Source: Hyphomicrobiales bacterium
GTDB taxonomy: Bacteria > Pseudomonadota > Alphaproteobacteria > Rhizobiales > Xanthobacteraceae
Length of the DNA: 64,000 nt
Assembly (NCBI GenBank): GCA_017305665.1
Contig: JAFKKH010000014.1
Coordinates: forward strand, 168,903 to 232,902
Direction of reading: 5' to 3'
In this document: positions 1 to 7,951 of the stretch, one piece after another
Layout: each line of letters begins with the position of its first letter
Numbering within the stretch: the stretch's first letter is position 1
Notes under the pieces: model-generated
The model's database searches: none
What the model was told of the DNA's origin: nothing
The model's input: only the letters and a program-made list of their open reading frames with translations
Program-made: the position numbers and the translations under genes

Positions 1-468
1 CTGATGGACAAGTTCGGCGTGTCGACGCAGGCCGCGCAGCTCTATCTGTTCATCTTCCTGGCCTCGAATGCCATCGGCGCATTTTTCGGCGGACCGATCG
101 GCGATCGCTTCGGCCGCAAATACGTCATCTGGTTTTCCATTCTCGGTGCGCTGCCGTTTACGCTGGCGCTGCCCTATGCCGGGCTGTTCGGGAGCGCGGT
201 GCTGACCGTGTTCATCGGTCTGATCATCTCGTCGGCGACATCGTCGATCATCGTGTTCGCGCAGGAATTGATGCCGCATCGCTTCGGCATGATCTCCGGT
301 GTGTTCTTCGGCGTCGCGTTCGGTATCGGTGGTCTCGGCGCCGCAGCGCTCGGCAAGGTCGCGGATCACACCGGCATCGCCTTCGTCTATCAGGTCTGCT
401 CGTTCCTGCCGGCGATCGGCCTGCTGGCGATCTTCCTGCCGCGGCTGCCCAAGGTGTCCTACGGCTGA
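1..468 (+). CDS. MFS transporter, C-terminal part (Fsr-like)
   Basis: The reading frame is already open at base 1, so this is only the last 155 or so residues of a major facilitator superfamily protein; the 5' part lies outside the window. The loop sequence GDRFGRKYVIWFS is the MFS signature GDRxGRK at the second-half cytoplasmic loop, and four to five hydrophobic segments follow. The overall look resembles the fosmidomycin-resistance (Fsr) type drug/proton antiporters of the inner membrane. Substrate cannot be assigned from the fragment. The next gene starts about 230 bp downstream and appears to have its own promoter. Confidence 0.8.
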   Translation: MMDKFGVSTQAAQLYLFIFLASNAIGAFFGGPIGDRFGRKYVIWFSILGALPFTLALPYAGLFGSAVLTVFIGLIISSATSSIIVFAQELMPHRFGMISGVFFGVAFGIGGLGAAALGKVADHTGIAFVYQVCSFLPAIGLLAIFLPRLPKVSYG

Positions 469-604
469 TCGGCGCCTGTGCCTGCCGACCGGGCGGGCGG
501 AGCTCATTTTGTCAACGAAACGTTAGCAAGTGTGGCGAGGGCGGGGCGCGTTCGCGCAAACCCGCCCAAAAATCGTCATCGATTATCAACCTTAAAAATT
601 AGGG

Positions 605-619
605 TTAAGTGCCGCTTAA
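605..619 (+). promoter_or_regulatory. CtrA-type box upstream of outer-membrane protein gene
   Basis: TTAA-GTGCCGC-TTAA matches the full CtrA consensus TTAA-N7-TTAA exactly. It lies about 85-95 bp before the likely start of the beta-barrel gene, in an otherwise AT-richer stretch (about 580-620). CtrA is the cell-cycle master regulator of Alphaproteobacteria. A single chance match is possible, so this is a motif call only. Confidence 0.4.
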
Positions 620-701
620 GCATTTGGTGCCATCGTCCGGCCGTGAGTTTTCGAGCGTGGGGCCTCCGTTGTCTGCCTCACCGGACAAAAGGATGAAGCC
701 A

Positions 702-1556
702 ATGCGTAGAGTTAGCCTGTTGGTCGCCGCGGGAGCGACATCGCTGTTTTCGGGCGCGGCGCTTGCCGCCGATCTCCCGATCGCTCCGCCCCCACAATAC
801 TACGCGCCCCCGCCGGTCGAGGACTTCGGCGGCTGGTACCTGCGCGGCGACATCGGGATGAGCAGCCAGAGCGTCAAGAATCTCGACAACGCGCTCTATA
901 GCTCACTCAATTCGCTCAACCAGACCACCGGTTTCGATAGCGCCGGCATCTTCGGCCTCGGCGTCGGTTATCAGTTCAACAACTGGTTCCGCGGTGACAT
1001 CACCGGTGAGTATCGCGGCAAGTCGAACTTCCACGGCCTCGACATCATTACCTTCGACAACGGCGGTGCGCCGGGCTTCGGTTCCGATAAATACACCGCC
1101 AGCAAGTCGGAGTGGCTGTTCCTCGCCAACGCCTATGCCGATCTCGGCACCTGGTATTGCGTGACGCCCTTTGTCGGTGCCGGTGTCGGTATGTCGCGTA
1201 ACACCATCTCGAACTTCGTCGATCAGGGCGTCGGTTCGCTATTCCCGCCCGGAAGCGGGGTCGGGCCGAGCCTGGCTTACGGCGACACCAAGTCGAAGTG
1301 GAATTTCGCCTGGGCCCTGCACGCCGGTCTTGCCTACAAGGTCACCAACAACCTGACGCTGGAAATGTCGTACCGCTACGTCAATCTCGGCGACGGCGTC
1401 ACCGGCGACCTCGTGGCATTCGACGGAACGAACAACGTCAACAACCCGATGCATTTCAAAACCATCACCTCGCAGGATGTGCGGTTCGGCATGCGCTGGA
1501 ATTTCGATGCGCCGGTCTATGCACCGCCACCGCCCCCGCTCGTCACCAAGGGCTGA
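702..1556 (+). CDS. outer-membrane beta-barrel protein (Omp25/31-like)
   Basis: Secreted protein with a clear signal peptide (MRRVSLLVAAGATSLF then AxA-ADLP cleavage near residue 22). A proline-rich linker (PPPQYYAPPPVEDF) precedes alternating-hydrophobic strands rich in Gly, Tyr and aromatic pairs such as GLGVGYQFNNWFRGD and MSYRYVNLGDG, typical of the 8-stranded Omp25/31/porin-like surface proteins of Rhizobiales. It probably sits in the outer membrane. ATG 702 is preferred because AAAGGA ends 8-9 bases before it; ATG 693 (MKPM...) is an in-frame alternative directly on the ribosome site. Followed by a strong terminator at 1584. Confidence 0.85.
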   Translation: MRRVSLLVAAGATSLFSGAALAADLPIAPPPQYYAPPPVEDFGGWYLRGDIGMSSQSVKNLDNALYSSLNSLNQTTGFDSAGIFGLGVGYQFNNWFRGDITGEYRGKSNFHGLDIITFDNGGAPGFGSDKYTASKSEWLFLANAYADLGTWYCVTPFVGAGVGMSRNTISNFVDQGVGSLFPPGSGVGPSLAYGDTKSKWNFAWALHAGLAYKVTNNLTLEMSYRYVNLGDGVTGDLVAFDGTNNVNNPMHFKTITSQDVRFGMRWNFDAPVYAPPPPPLVTKG

Positions 1557-1583
1557 GCGCTTCCATCTCTTAACGGTTCTTAA

Positions 1584-1614
1584 CGGCGCGGGCTTGTCCC
1601 GCGCCGTTTTGCTT
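1584..1614 (+). terminator. intrinsic terminator after beta-barrel gene
   Basis: A 9-bp perfect stem CGGCGCGGG / CCCGCGCCG with a 5-base loop is followed by TTTTGCTTTT. It lies 27 bp after the stop codon of the first outer-membrane protein gene and separates it from the second one. Confidence 0.85.
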
Positions 1615-1753
1615 TTGCGCCGCGCGACTTTCGTTGCGTGCGCAGTGGGCCGGCGACGAGAAAGATTGCGGTCGCGCGAGCTGCGACAACCATTGGTTAA
1701 GGTTAACAGGCCATGATCCGTATGTGGCCAAGTTGTGTCAATGGAGCGTTGCG

Positions 1754-2578
1754 ATGCGTAGACTTCTGCTGGCGGCGATGGTTCTCGGCGTAGCGCAGAG
1801 CGCCCATGCGGCCGATCTTGCCGACCTTCCCGTTTTGCGCGGAACGTTGCCCGAAGGTCTCAGCACGGTGCGGACGGTGTGGCAGGGTTTCTACGTTGGC
1901 GGACAGGCCGGCGTTGGCGAATCCGACATGAATTTCACGGGTGCGACCAAAAACGTCGCAGCGAAGTTGCTCGCAAACACCGCGATCGAGAATTCAGGTG
2001 GTGTCTCGAGCTGGCCCATCGGCAGCAAGACATCGAACCGCGGTGACGGGTGGGGCGCCTTCATCGGCTACAACAGCCAGTGGGACGATGTCGTGCTCGG
2101 CGTCGAAGCCAGCTACATGCACGGCAAGTTCGGCGGCTCGCAGACCGACAGCATGAGCCGCTTCTTCACCGATAACCTCGGCTATACGGACAGCGTTACC
2201 TACGCGGGCACCGGAACCATGGCGCTCTCGGACATGGGAACGTTGCGTGTCCGCGCTGGCTACGCCGTCGGCTCATTCCTGCCGTATCTGTTCGGCGGCG
2301 TGGCGCTCGGCCAGGCCGATATCATCAGGACGGCTCATATCTACGGAACGCAAGTCAACCCCGGCGCTGCGCCTGGCTTCCAGAACGTTCCGTTCGACCT
2401 GAGCGCGACCGACGCGCGGCATAGCCGTCTGCTTTACGGCTATACGGCCGGCGCCGGCGTCGACGTCATGCTGATCGGAGGTTTGTTCCTCCGGGCCGAA
2501 TATCAATACGCGCGCTTCTCGGCGTCGATCGATACCGACGTCAACACGGTGCATGTGGGCCTCGGCTACAAGTTCTGA
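1754..2578 (+). CDS. outer-membrane beta-barrel protein (Omp25/31 family)
   Basis: About 274 residues. The signal peptide is MRRLLLAAMVLGVAQSAHA, cleaved before ADLADLP. The body has the WQGFYVGGQAGVGES opening, internal GAFIGYNSQWDDVVLGVEASY and LRVRAGYAVGSFLPYLFGGVALG strands, and ends in aromatic-terminated strands (VGLGYKF), the hallmark of outer-membrane proteins inserted by the BAM complex. This matches the opacity/Omp25-Omp31 family that is expanded in Bradyrhizobium relatives. GGAG at 1743-1746, 7 bases before ATG 1754, decides the start; a longer frame to 1634 has no ribosome site. It is the second of two tandem but not closely similar barrels. Confidence 0.88.
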   Translation: MRRLLLAAMVLGVAQSAHAADLADLPVLRGTLPEGLSTVRTVWQGFYVGGQAGVGESDMNFTGATKNVAAKLLANTAIENSGGVSSWPIGSKTSNRGDGWGAFIGYNSQWDDVVLGVEASYMHGKFGGSQTDSMSRFFTDNLGYTDSVTYAGTGTMALSDMGTLRVRAGYAVGSFLPYLFGGVALGQADIIRTAHIYGTQVNPGAAPGFQNVPFDLSATDARHSRLLYGYTAGAGVDVMLIGGLFLRAEYQYARFSASIDTDVNTVHVGLGYKF

Positions 2579-2658
2579 TTCGGCAGCGCCTTTGTGCGAC
2601 CGCGGTTGACAGGCCTGCATCCGGCTGATGCTCTGCTGCCCTGACCGGGGCGGCCGTC

Positions 2659-3249
2659 ATGAAGATCTTTGGCGATCTCAATTCAGGCAATTGCCTGAAG
2701 GTGAAGTGGGTGTGCGACCGCCTCGTATTGCCGCACACATGGATCGACGTCGACACCATGAAGGGCGAGACCCGGACGCCGCAATTCCTGGCGATGAACG
2801 GGGCAGGGCAGGTGCCGGTCGTCCAGTTCGACGACGGCCGGACGCTGGCGCAGTCCAATGCCATCATCCGCTATCTGGCGCGCGGCAGCGAGCTGATCCC
2901 GGCGGATTCGTTCCTCGCCGCGAAGATGGATGAATGGCTGTTCTGGGAGCAGTACAGCCACGAGCCCTATATCGCGGTGTGCCGTTTCCATATGGTCTAT
3001 CTCGGCAAGCCCGCCTCCGATCTCGATCCGGACAAGGTGAAGCGTGGTCATGCGGCGCTGGCGCGCATGGAGCGGCAGCTCGCGGCGACGCCGTTTCTGG
3101 TGGGCGATGCAATTTCGCTCGCCGATGTCGCGCTCCTGGCCTATACGCGAATGGCACACGAGGGCGGCTTCGATCTCTCCTCATACGCATCGATCCGGCG
3201 CTGGATCGGCGCAGCGGAACGTGAATTGAACCTCACTCCCTTGAGCTGA
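2659..3249 (+). CDS. glutathione S-transferase family protein
   Basis: A 196-residue cytosolic GST with an N-terminal thioredoxin-like domain (residues 1-78) and an all-alpha C-terminal domain. Visible glutathione-site features are the cis-Pro motif GQVPVVQ near residues 50-56 and the QSN pair near 66, where the family normally has E/Q-S. The C-terminal domain contains the N-capping motif SLADVALLAYTRM. The early SGNCLKVKW stretch resembles bacterial GSTs that use Ser or Cys near position 9-11. Substrate is unknown; conjugation of electrophiles or disulfide chemistry is the family role. The GNAT gene follows 15 bp later, so the two may be co-transcribed. Confidence 0.88.
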   Translation: MKIFGDLNSGNCLKVKWVCDRLVLPHTWIDVDTMKGETRTPQFLAMNGAGQVPVVQFDDGRTLAQSNAIIRYLARGSELIPADSFLAAKMDEWLFWEQYSHEPYIAVCRFHMVYLGKPASDLDPDKVKRGHAALARMERQLAATPFLVGDAISLADVALLAYTRMAHEGGFDLSSYASIRRWIGAAERELNLTPLS

Positions 3250-3264
3250 CATGCGGAAGACATC

Positions 3265-3732
3265 ATGAGTGCAATGAACGTCACGATCCGGCCTGCGCGA
3301 CGCGACGATGTTCGAATGATTGTTGGGATGCTCGCCGACGATCATCTCGGCAAGGCGCGCGAGCGTCTGGAGGATCCGCTGCCGGCGTCGTACTTCCGCG
3401 CGTTCGACGCCGTCGCCAACGATCGCAACATCCAGTTGGTCGTTGCCGAAGATGGTGACGGCAAGGTGATCGGATGTCTGCAACTCTGCATCCTGCCGGG
3501 GATTAGTTCGCAGGGCGCCTCGCGCGCCCTGATCGAGGACGTTCGGGTGGCGTCGCACCAGCGCAGCCGCGGCATCGGCGAGCAACTCGTGCAATGGGCG
3601 GTGGCGGAGGCGCGTGCCAAGGGATGCGTCCTGGTGGAGTTGCTCACTCATCAGACCCGTGTCGACGCTCAACGCTTCTATGCGCGGCTCGGATTCGCCG
3701 CGAGTCATGTCGGGATGACGCTGCGGTTCTAG
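3265..3732 (+). CDS. GNAT family N-acetyltransferase
   Basis: A 155-residue single-domain GNAT protein. The acetyl-CoA pyrophosphate-binding motif is QRSRGIG at residues 99-105 (Q/R-x-x-G-x-G/A), preceded by the beta4 strand IEDVRVAS and followed by VLVELLTHQTRVDAQRFYARLGF, the usual motif B. Substrate is not predictable; members acetylate amines of small molecules or proteins. The start could also be the second Met, three codons in. It lies directly after the GST gene on the same strand and may share its message. Confidence 0.88.
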   Translation: MSAMNVTIRPARRDDVRMIVGMLADDHLGKARERLEDPLPASYFRAFDAVANDRNIQLVVAEDGDGKVIGCLQLCILPGISSQGASRALIEDVRVASHQRSRGIGEQLVQWAVAEARAKGCVLVELLTHQTRVDAQRFYARLGFAASHVGMTLRF

Positions 3733-3832
3733 CGCCTCGATCTCCGGATCGTGAGTTCGCTTTGGATCAAGGGAACCGGAACGGCGACGGATGCCGCTCG
3801 TTGGTGCTGTGTCATCAACGATGGAGCGACCC

Positions 3833-4222
3833 ATGCGATCCCGAATGACTCTTTCCGCTCTCGCGGCAGCGACGTTCATCGGTTCATTGGCTCTGACCAG
3901 TGCCTATGCCGCAGGTCCGGGCACCGCCGGTGCTGGCACATCGGGCGGCATGCCGAGTGCCGGTTCTGTGAACAGCCAGAACTCCGGCTCGGCAGGCATC
4001 CGGTCGGCGCCCGGCGGCTCGTCCACCACAGCTACCGGGATCGGCATGAATGGCACGCCGGGTACGACGACAGGCACGGGACTTAACAGCGGCAGCACCG
4101 GCACGGTGCCCGGCGCGCCCAACACATCGACTCCCGGACATATCGGCACCGGCGCATCGCCGAGCGGCTTGCCTGGCGACGATCCGAACGCGCCCGGCTA
4201 TCCCGGCCGTATCGGCCACTAG
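3833..4222 (+). CDS. small secreted Gly/Ser/Thr-rich hypothetical protein
   Basis: A 129-residue protein with a signal peptide (MRSRMTLSALAAATFIGSLA, cleaved after AYA). The mature part is low complexity, built from Gly, Ser, Thr, Pro and Asn with repeats such as TGIGMNGTPGTTTGTG, and ends PNAPGYPGRIGH. No enzymatic motif is visible. It is probably exported to the periplasm and disordered; similar short proteins are common in Bradyrhizobium relatives. GGAG six bases before ATG 3833 favours this start over upstream in-frame ATGs at 3791 and 3821. Function unknown. Confidence 0.7.
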   Translation: MRSRMTLSALAAATFIGSLALTSAYAAGPGTAGAGTSGGMPSAGSVNSQNSGSAGIRSAPGGSSTTATGIGMNGTPGTTTGTGLNSGSTGTVPGAPNTSTPGHIGTGASPSGLPGDDPNAPGYPGRIGH

Positions 4223-4330
4223 AGCATTTCAAATTTTGACCGGAATGCATTCACTCAAGCGTCATTGCGAGTTCACGAAAAATTGGCTCTTGCCAATTTT
4301 GCGCTGAGCGAAGCAATCCGGTTCTTTCTA
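4223..4330. repeat. degraded intergenic palindromic repeats
   Basis: The gap 4223-4519 holds no gene. Directly after the stop codon is an AGAGCATTTC... segment, and from 4259 a GTCATTGCGAG...GAGCGAAGCAATCCGG segment with an internal hairpin around AAAATTGGCTCTTGCCAATTTT. The latter phrase resembles a repeat family I know from Bradyrhizobium intergenic regions. The rest of the gap (4331-4519) is AT-richer and may carry the promoter of the next small gene; nothing else is seen. Confidence 0.5.
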
Positions 4331-4519
4331 GAGAGCTGGCGAGCGGCTGTGACGAACTGTCGCTCGCTTGCCTTGTGTGCTGCGATGATTGCGGAAGTGG
4401 CTCCGCTATTCGTTCTGCTTAACGTGCGGTCAACTAACAGCCGGATCGTAATTATTTTCTTCAAACCGGTGTGCGTGCTTTGGCGTATTGAATACCGGGC
4501 CGTATTGGATTCCCGCGCA

Positions 4520-4726
4520 ATGAAAAATTACACGATCGTCAAGGTCGGCAACGATTATGTCGTGCGGGCCAAGGAGCAAAGCGTTCTCAAGGTCGCAAGT
4601 CGTCGCCGAGCTGCCAAGCTTGTGGTGGAGGCCGCGGAGCTTCTCCATCAACCGCGTGCAGACGACGCTGCGTCGGCATCGGCAGACGAGTCCTCCAGCG
4701 CGCCAGACGCTCCTGAAGGTTCTTGA
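4520..4726 (+). CDS. small hypothetical protein
   Basis: Sixty-eight residues starting MKNYTIVKVGNDYVVRAKEQ, with basic middle SRRRAAKLVVEAAELL and an acidic/Ser-rich disordered tail (DDAASASADESSSAPDAPEG). The N-terminal part reads like a small beta-alpha fold and the codon usage is normal for the region. No known family is recognised. It sits immediately before the serC leader, in the same orientation; the upstream in-frame extension to 4265 lies in repeat sequence and is unlikely to be coding. Confidence 0.5.
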   Translation: MKNYTIVKVGNDYVVRAKEQSVLKVASRRRAAKLVVEAAELLHQPRADDAASASADESSSAPDAPEGS

Positions 4727-4746
4727 CGACAACGGGCGTTTCCCAT

Positions 4747-4805
4747 ATCTCCGCCAGTGGGACACCTCCCCCCAACGGGAGGCTTACTATCTGGAAGGGT
4801 AGACG
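4747..4805 (+). ncRNA. serC RNA motif (cis-regulatory leader)
   Basis: Immediately before serC there is a compact structured leader: hairpin CCTCCC (4765-4770), loop CCCAAC, GGGAGG (4777-4782), closed by an outer helix CCAG (4754-4757) / CTGG (4791-4794). The segment ends 5-10 bases before the serC ATG, so the structure covers the ribosome-binding region. Position and layout fit the serC motif described upstream of serC-serA in Alphaproteobacteria. Its ligand, if any, is not known. The family call is from memory of the motif, not from a covariance search. Confidence 0.65.
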
Positions 4806-5978
4806 ATGACTGCAGCGAAGCCCGCTTCGCGGCCGAATGTGCCGCATTTCTCCTCCGGCCCCTGTGCCAAGCGCCCCGGCTGGACCCCCGAAAAACTCAA
4901 GGACGCCGCCCTCGGCCGCTCGCATCGCGCGAAGATCGGCAAGGCCAAGCTCAAGCTCGCGATCGAGACGACGCGCGAGGTGCTGGAAATTCCGGCCGAC
5001 TACAAGATCGGCATCGTGCCCGCCTCCGATACCGGCGCGGTCGAGATGGCGCTGTGGTCGCTGCTCGGCGCACGGCCGGTCACGACGATTGCCTGGGAAT
5101 CCTTCGGCGAGGGCTGGGTCAGCGACATCATCAAGGAATTGAAGCTCAAGGATGTCACCAAGCTGCATGCCGGCTACGGCGAAATCCCGGATCTCGGCAA
5201 GGCCGACCCGAAGTCGGATATCGTCTTCACCTGGAACGGCACCACCTCCGGCGTGCGCGTGCCGAACGCGGAATGGATCAGCGCAAACCGGGAAGGCCTG
5301 ACGATCTGTGACGCCACCTCGGCGGCGTTCGCGCAGCCGCTCGACTGGGCCAAGCTCGATGTCGTGACGTTCTCCTGGCAGAAGGCGCTCGGTGGCGAGG
5401 CCGCGCATGGCATGCTGGTGCTCAGCCCGCGTGCGGTCGAACGGCTCGAGACCTACAAGCCGGCGTGGCCGCTGCCGAAGATTTTCCGCATGACCAAGGG
5501 CGGCAAGCTCAATCAGGGCATCTTCGAGGGCGAGACCATCAACACGCCGTCGATGCTGTGCGTCGAGGACTATCTCGACACGCTAGCCTGGGCGAAGTCG
5601 GTCGGCGGCCTCAAGGGCCTGATGGCGCGTGCCGATGCCAACACCAAGGTGATCGCCGACTGGAAGGCGAAGACGCCGTGGATCGATTTCCTCGCGAAGG
5701 ATCCGGCGATCCGCTCCAACACCTCGGTGTGCCTGAAGGTCATCGATCCCGCGATCACGTCGCTGTCGGCCGATGCGCAGTCGGACTTCGCCAAGAAACT
5801 CGTCGCCGCGGTCGAGAAGGAAGGCGCCGGCTATGATTTTGCGCACTATCGCGATGCGCCGGCGGGCCTGCGCATCTGGTGCGGCGCGACCGTCGAAGCC
5901 AGGGACGTCGAGCTGCTGACGCAGTGGATCGACTGGGCTTTCGCCGAGACCAAGGCCACGCTCGCAAAGGCAGCGTGA
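4806..5978 (+). CDS. serC: phosphoserine aminotransferase
   Basis: A 390-residue PLP enzyme (class V aminotransferase fold) that converts 3-phosphohydroxypyruvate and glutamate to phosphoserine and 2-oxoglutarate in serine synthesis. The start [14 protein letters not shown] is the alphaproteobacterial form of SerC. The PLP lysine is Lys193 in [14 protein letters not shown], and [12 protein letters not shown] contains phosphate-contacting residues. It lies upstream of serA on the same strand and is preceded by a serC-type leader. Full length, no disruption. Confidence 0.96.
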   Translation: MTAAKPASRPNVPHFSSGPCAKRPGWTPEKLKDAALGRSHRAKIGKAKLKLAIETTREVLEIPADYKIGIVPASDTGAVEMALWSLLGARPVTTIAWESFGEGWVSDIIKELKLKDVTKLHAGYGEIPDLGKADPKSDIVFTWNGTTSGVRVPNAEWISANREGLTICDATSAAFAQPLDWAKLDVVTFSWQKALGGEAAHGMLVLSPRAVERLETYKPAWPLPKIFRMTKGGKLNQGIFEGETINTPSMLCVEDYLDTLAWAKSVGGLKGLMARADANTKVIADWKAKTPWIDFLAKDPAIRSNTSVCLKVIDPAITSLSADAQSDFAKKLVAAVEKEGAGYDFAHYRDAPAGLRIWCGATVEARDVELLTQWIDWAFAETKATLAKAA

Positions 5979-5987
5979 TGCTTATCA

Positions 5988-6183
5988 CCTCGCCCCGCTC
6001 TTGCGGGGAGAGGTCGACCGCATAGCGGTCGGGTGAGGGGCTTCTTGCTTCACACCCAGACATCAATGCCCTTCATCCCGACCTTCTCCCCGTAAGAACG
6101 GGGAGAAGGTGAAGAATTTCGGTTCGTAAAACTTCACCCCACCCCGGCGCTGCGCGCCGACCCTCCCCTCAAGGGGAGGGTGG
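5988..6183. repeat. three REP-like palindromes between serC and serA
   Basis: The 216-bp serC-serA gap is filled by three palindromic units: CTCGCCCCGCTCTTGCGGGG-type at 5988-6040, CCTTCTCCCCGTAAGAACGG-type at 6082-6111, and ACTTCACCCC...CCCTCCCCTCAAGGGGAGGG at 6131-6183. The first and third share the CTC(A)CCC/GGGTGAGGGG phrases with the element at 18873-19022. The last palindrome ends at the serA ribosome-binding site (GGAGGA, 6182-6187). Confidence 0.8.
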
Positions 6184-6194
6184 AGGACAACATC

Positions 6195-7784
6195 ATGACT
6201 AAACCCAAAGTTCTCATTTCCGATGCGCTGTCGCCCGCCGCCGTGCAGATCTTCAAGGATCGCGGCATCGAGGTCGATTTCCAGCCGAACCTCGGCAAGG
6301 ACAAGGAAAAGCTCGCCGAGATCATCGGCAACTACGACGGTCTCGCGATCCGCTCCGCCACCAAGGCGACGGCGAAGATTCTCGAGAAGGCGAAGAAGCT
6401 GAAGGTCATCGGCCGCGCCGGCATCGGCGTGGACAACGTCGAGATTCCTGCGGCGACCGCCAAGGGCATCATCGTGATGAACACGCCGTTCGGTAATTCG
6501 ATCACCACCGCCGAGCACGCCATTACCCTGATGCTGGCGCTGGCGCGCGAAATCCCGCAGGCCGATGCCTCGACCCAGGCCGGCAAGTGGGAGAAGAACC
6601 GCTTCATGGGCGTCGAGATCACCAACAAGGTGCTCGGAGTCATCGGCTGCGGCAACATCGGCGCCATCGTCGCGGATCGCGCGCTCGGCCTGAAGATGAA
6701 GGTGATCGCGTTCGATCCGTATCTGTCGCCGGAGCGGGCCAAGGATCTCGGCGTCGAGAAGGTCGAACTCGACGATCTGCTGAAGCGCGCCGATTTCATC
6801 ACGCTGCATACGCCGCTGACCGACAAGACCCGCAACATCCTCGACGCCGCGGCACTGGCGAAGACCCGGAAGGGTGTGCGCATCGTCAACTGCGCCCGCG
6901 GCGGCCTGGTCGACGAGCAGGCGCTGGTCGACGCCTTGAATTCCAAGCATGTCGCGGGTGCCGCGTTCGACGTGTTCGTCGAGGAGCCGGCTACCACCAA
7001 CGTGCTGTTCGGCCATCCCAACGTGATCTGCACGCCGCATCTCGGCGCGGCCACCACGGAGGCGCAGGAGAACGTCGCGCTGCAGGTCGCAGAGCAGATG
7101 TCGGACTATCTCTTGAGCGGCGCGATCTCCAATGCCGTCAACTTCCCGTCGATCACGGCCGAGGAAGCGCCGAAGTTGAAGCCGTTCATCGAGCTTGCGG
7201 AAAAGCTCGGCTCGTTCGCGGGCCAACTCACCGAGAGCGGAATTTCCAAGGTGACCATCACTTACGAGGGGCAGGTCGCCGAAATGAAGATCAAGGCGCT
7301 GACCTCGGCGGCGCTGTCGGGCCTGCTGCGTCCCATGCTGGGCGACGTCAACGTCGTCTCCGCGCCCGTCGTCGCCAAGGAGCGCGGCATGGTGGTGGAC
7401 GAGGTCGTGCGCGCGGCCGAGAGCGACTACGAGAGCCTGATCACAGTGACGGTCTCCACCGAGCGGCAGGAGCGGTCGGTGTCCGGCACGGTCTATGCCG
7501 ACGGTCAGCCGCGTCTGGTCGACATCAAGGGCATCCGGGTCGATGCCGAGTTCGGCAAGTCGATGATCTACATCACCAACGAGGACAAGCCGGGCTTCAT
7601 CGGCAAGTTCGCGAGCCTGCTCGGCGATGCCAAGGTCAACATCGCGACCTTCCACCTCGGCCGCAACAAGCAGGGCGGCGACGCCATCGCACTGGTCGAG
7701 ATCGACGGTGCGGTGCCGGCCGACGTGCTCGCCAAGGTGCAGACCCTGCCGCAGGTCAAGCAGGCCAAAGCGCTGACGTTCTAA
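6195..7784 (+). CDS. serA: D-3-phosphoglycerate dehydrogenase
   Basis: A 529-residue enzyme, first step of serine synthesis (3-phosphoglycerate + NAD to 3-phosphohydroxypyruvate). The nucleotide-binding motif is GCGNIG at residues 151-156. The catalytic set Arg235 (NCARGG), Glu264 (FVEEP) and His282 (TPHLGAA) is intact. Residues 320-450 form the allosteric substrate-binding domain of the long type-1 form, and the last 75 residues are an ACT domain (MIYITNEDKPGFIG), usual for serine feedback. GGAGGA seven bases before ATG 6195 sets the start. Confidence 0.97.
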   Translation: MTKPKVLISDALSPAAVQIFKDRGIEVDFQPNLGKDKEKLAEIIGNYDGLAIRSATKATAKILEKAKKLKVIGRAGIGVDNVEIPAATAKGIIVMNTPFGNSITTAEHAITLMLALAREIPQADASTQAGKWEKNRFMGVEITNKVLGVIGCGNIGAIVADRALGLKMKVIAFDPYLSPERAKDLGVEKVELDDLLKRADFITLHTPLTDKTRNILDAAALAKTRKGVRIVNCARGGLVDEQALVDALNSKHVAGAAFDVFVEEPATTNVLFGHPNVICTPHLGAATTEAQENVALQVAEQMSDYLLSGAISNAVNFPSITAEEAPKLKPFIELAEKLGSFAGQLTESGISKVTITYEGQVAEMKIKALTSAALSGLLRPMLGDVNVVSAPVVAKERGMVVDEVVRAAESDYESLITVTVSTERQERSVSGTVYADGQPRLVDIKGIRVDAEFGKSMIYITNEDKPGFIGKFASLLGDAKVNIATFHLGRNKQGGDAIALVEIDGAVPADVLAKVQTLPQVKQAKALTF

Positions 7785-7813
7785 AGCGGGACGCTTGAGG
7801 TTTACGCGACGGC

Positions 7814-7898
7814 GTCATCCTGAGGTGCGAGCGTAAGCGAGCCTCGAAGGATCGCCGTCGCCCTTCGAGGCGTGCAAGAGCGCGCGCCTCAGGATGAC
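7814..7898. repeat. palindromic intergenic repeat (GTCATCCTGAG type)
   Basis: An 85-bp inverted repeat starts GTCATCCTGAG and ends CTCAGGATGAC, with inner arms CCTCGAAGG / CCTTCGAGG. A diverged relative lies at 37279-37374. It sits 3' of serA and could help end or stabilise its transcript. Confidence 0.8.
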
Positions 7899-7951
7899 AC
7901 TCTCGTTTCCGTATTGGTTCACTCGGTTCTAGAGCGGGATCTCTGCGCCGA

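Noticed and set aside
1571-1586. TTAACGGTTCTTAA as a second CtrA site
   Set aside because: Spacing is six bases, not seven, and it lies just after a stop codon next to a terminator.
6063-7655. Large minus-strand frame antisense to serA
   Set aside because: Arg/Asp/Leu-rich shadow of a high-GC gene; no family, no ribosome site.
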